A stretch of 6,231 nucleotides of DNA from Vampirovibrionales bacterium (lineage in GTDB: Bacteria > Cyanobacteriota > Vampirovibrionia > Vampirovibrionales > JAGQHJ01): positions 1 to 6,231 of the forward strand of contig JANWKX010000120.1 in NCBI GenBank assembly GCA_025451145.1. Direction: 5' to 3'. This document shows, in pieces, positions 5,754-6,231 of this stretch (positions within the stretch are counted from its first letter, which is position 1; each line of letters opens with the position of its first letter). A model generated the notes under the pieces. The model did not search any database, was not told the DNA's origin, and was given only the letters and a program-made list of their open reading frames with translations. The position numbers and the translations under genes are program-made.

Positions 5754-5897
5754 GGCACCGAATTGGTCTACCCCTATGATTATCGGATCGTTTTGCCAAA
5801 AAATGAGGCTTTGCGCCAGGATGTTCAAAAAAGCGATCTCTTAGGAATTGACCTGAACCGTGTTGCTTTTAATACAAAACACTTGATGTTATTTTAA
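5748..5897 (+). CDS. probable small protein of 49 residues, function unknown
   Basis: The frame starts with GTG, preceded by a well-placed GAGGA, and ends at TAA 5895-5897. The upstream frame is closed by a TGA at 5718-5720, and no other start codon lies between. The composition looks like a real soluble protein rather than noise: an N-terminal strand-like part with PYDYRIVLP at residues 9-17, then a polar, probably helical segment NEALRQDVQKSDLL at 19-32, then a short hydrophobic C-terminus. It has no Cys and no Trp. I do not recognise a family. It lies 56 bases upstream of rqcP on the same strand and may be cotranscribed with it. Its start is overlapped by the predicted divergent glutamate dehydrogenase promoter. 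It could be a chance frame or the remnant of a longer gene. Confidence 0.45.
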   Translation: MQGTELVYPYDYRIVLPKNEALRQDVQKSDLLGIDLNRVAFNTKHLMLF

Positions 5898-5953
5898 AGG
5901 ATAATCACCTGAATTTGCAGAGTGTTAACGATTTAATCGATCCAAATTAACTG

Positions 5954-6229
5954 ATGCGCCTTGATAAGTTTTTGAAAGTATCCCGACTCATCAAAAGACG
6001 GACCGTTGCCAACGAGCTTTCATCCGGTGGCGGCGTTACGGTCAATGGTAAAGTGGCAAAACCGTCCACAGAAATTAATGTCGGCGATGAGTTAACCCTG
6101 GATCTGGGACGCCGTGTTTTAACGGTTCGGGTGGAATGTGTTCCCGAGAAGGCGGTCCCGGCACAATCTGCGGCATCCCTTTACACTGTCATTGCCGATG
6201 CTTATAATGGTCCCCATCTGACGGAATGA
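5954..6229 (+). CDS. rqcP: S4-domain ribosome quality-control factor RqcP (YabO/Hsp15-like)
   Basis: A complete 91-residue protein. It opens with MRLDKFLKVSRLIKRRTVAN, the S4 RNA-binding domain of the YabO/RqcP family, followed by the Gly-rich turn and VTVNGKVAKPSTEINVGDEL, so the S4 fold covers about residues 1-60. In Bacillus, RqcP binds obstructed 50S subunits carrying peptidyl-tRNA and works with RqcH to add C-terminal alanine tails to stalled chains. The related E. coli Hsp15 also binds such subunits. The C-terminal ~25 residues are variable. The ATG is preceded by in-frame TAA CTG and no Shine-Dalgarno is visible just upstream. The nearest AAGGA (5897-5901) is more than 50 bases away, so initiation may depend on another feature. 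A possible promoter, TTGACC (5848-5853) with TAATAC (5870-5875), is weak. Family identification is firm. Confidence 0.92.
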   Translation: MRLDKFLKVSRLIKRRTVANELSSGGGVTVNGKVAKPSTEINVGDELTLDLGRRVLTVRVECVPEKAVPAQSAASLYTVIADAYNGPHLTE

Positions 6230-6231
6230 TA

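Noticed and set aside
5682..5800. NtcA-type site (GTA-N8-TAC) in the glutamate dehydrogenase upstream region
   Set aside because: No copy with correct arms and spacing was found on either strand.
5873..5950. Open stretch in frame with and just before rqcP, considered as a leader peptide or an rqcP extension
   Set aside because: It contains no ATG or GTG, only a TTG and a CTG. It is closed by TAA three bases before the rqcP ATG and overlaps the end of the small gene in another frame.

Overview
The window carries six clear protein genes and one probable small one, and no RNA gene, insertion sequence or CRISPR array that I can see. The organism looks like a diderm bacterium of moderate GC. One protein has a Sec signal peptide followed by a likely outer-membrane beta barrel. 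Two otherwise unrelated proteins share a short basic N-terminal tag ending in F-Q-G. From memory, such F-x-G N-termini are frequent in predicted proteins of the non-photosynthetic cyanobacterial relatives (Vampirovibrionia/Melainabacteria). That placement is an inference that I could not check.

Left part, plus strand (1-2247): an atypical subtilisin-like (S8) protease without a signal peptide. It is followed by a ~240-base spacer with a good promoter and an odd tandem palindromic repeat, then a secreted protein whose C-terminal half resembles the PagP-type barrel. This gene converges on def.

Middle and right part, minus strand (5681 down to 2287): glutamate dehydrogenase, then a GNAT-like protein with a degenerate CoA loop and a Trp-rich tail, then a two-ACT-domain GcvR-like protein tightly coupled to peptide deformylase. 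The ACT/def pair has its own promoter just after the stop of the GNAT-like gene. A dyad and a cluster of TGGATA hexamers sit between glutamate dehydrogenase and the GNAT-like gene.

Right edge, plus strand (5748-6229): a probable 49-residue protein with a strong ribosome-binding site, missed by ordinary length cut-offs, then the S4-domain ribosome quality-control factor RqcP. The predicted glutamate dehydrogenase promoter runs divergently through the start of the small gene.

Functionally the housekeeping genes link amino-acid and nitrogen metabolism (glutamate dehydrogenase, ACT sensor) with protein synthesis and quality control (Def, RqcP). The tagged protease, the tagged GNAT-like protein and the barrel protein are the less ordinary content. 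I do not see a complete new multi-gene system; the best novelty candidates are the shared N-terminal tag, the divergent subtilase, the PagP-like barrel and the unlisted small gene.
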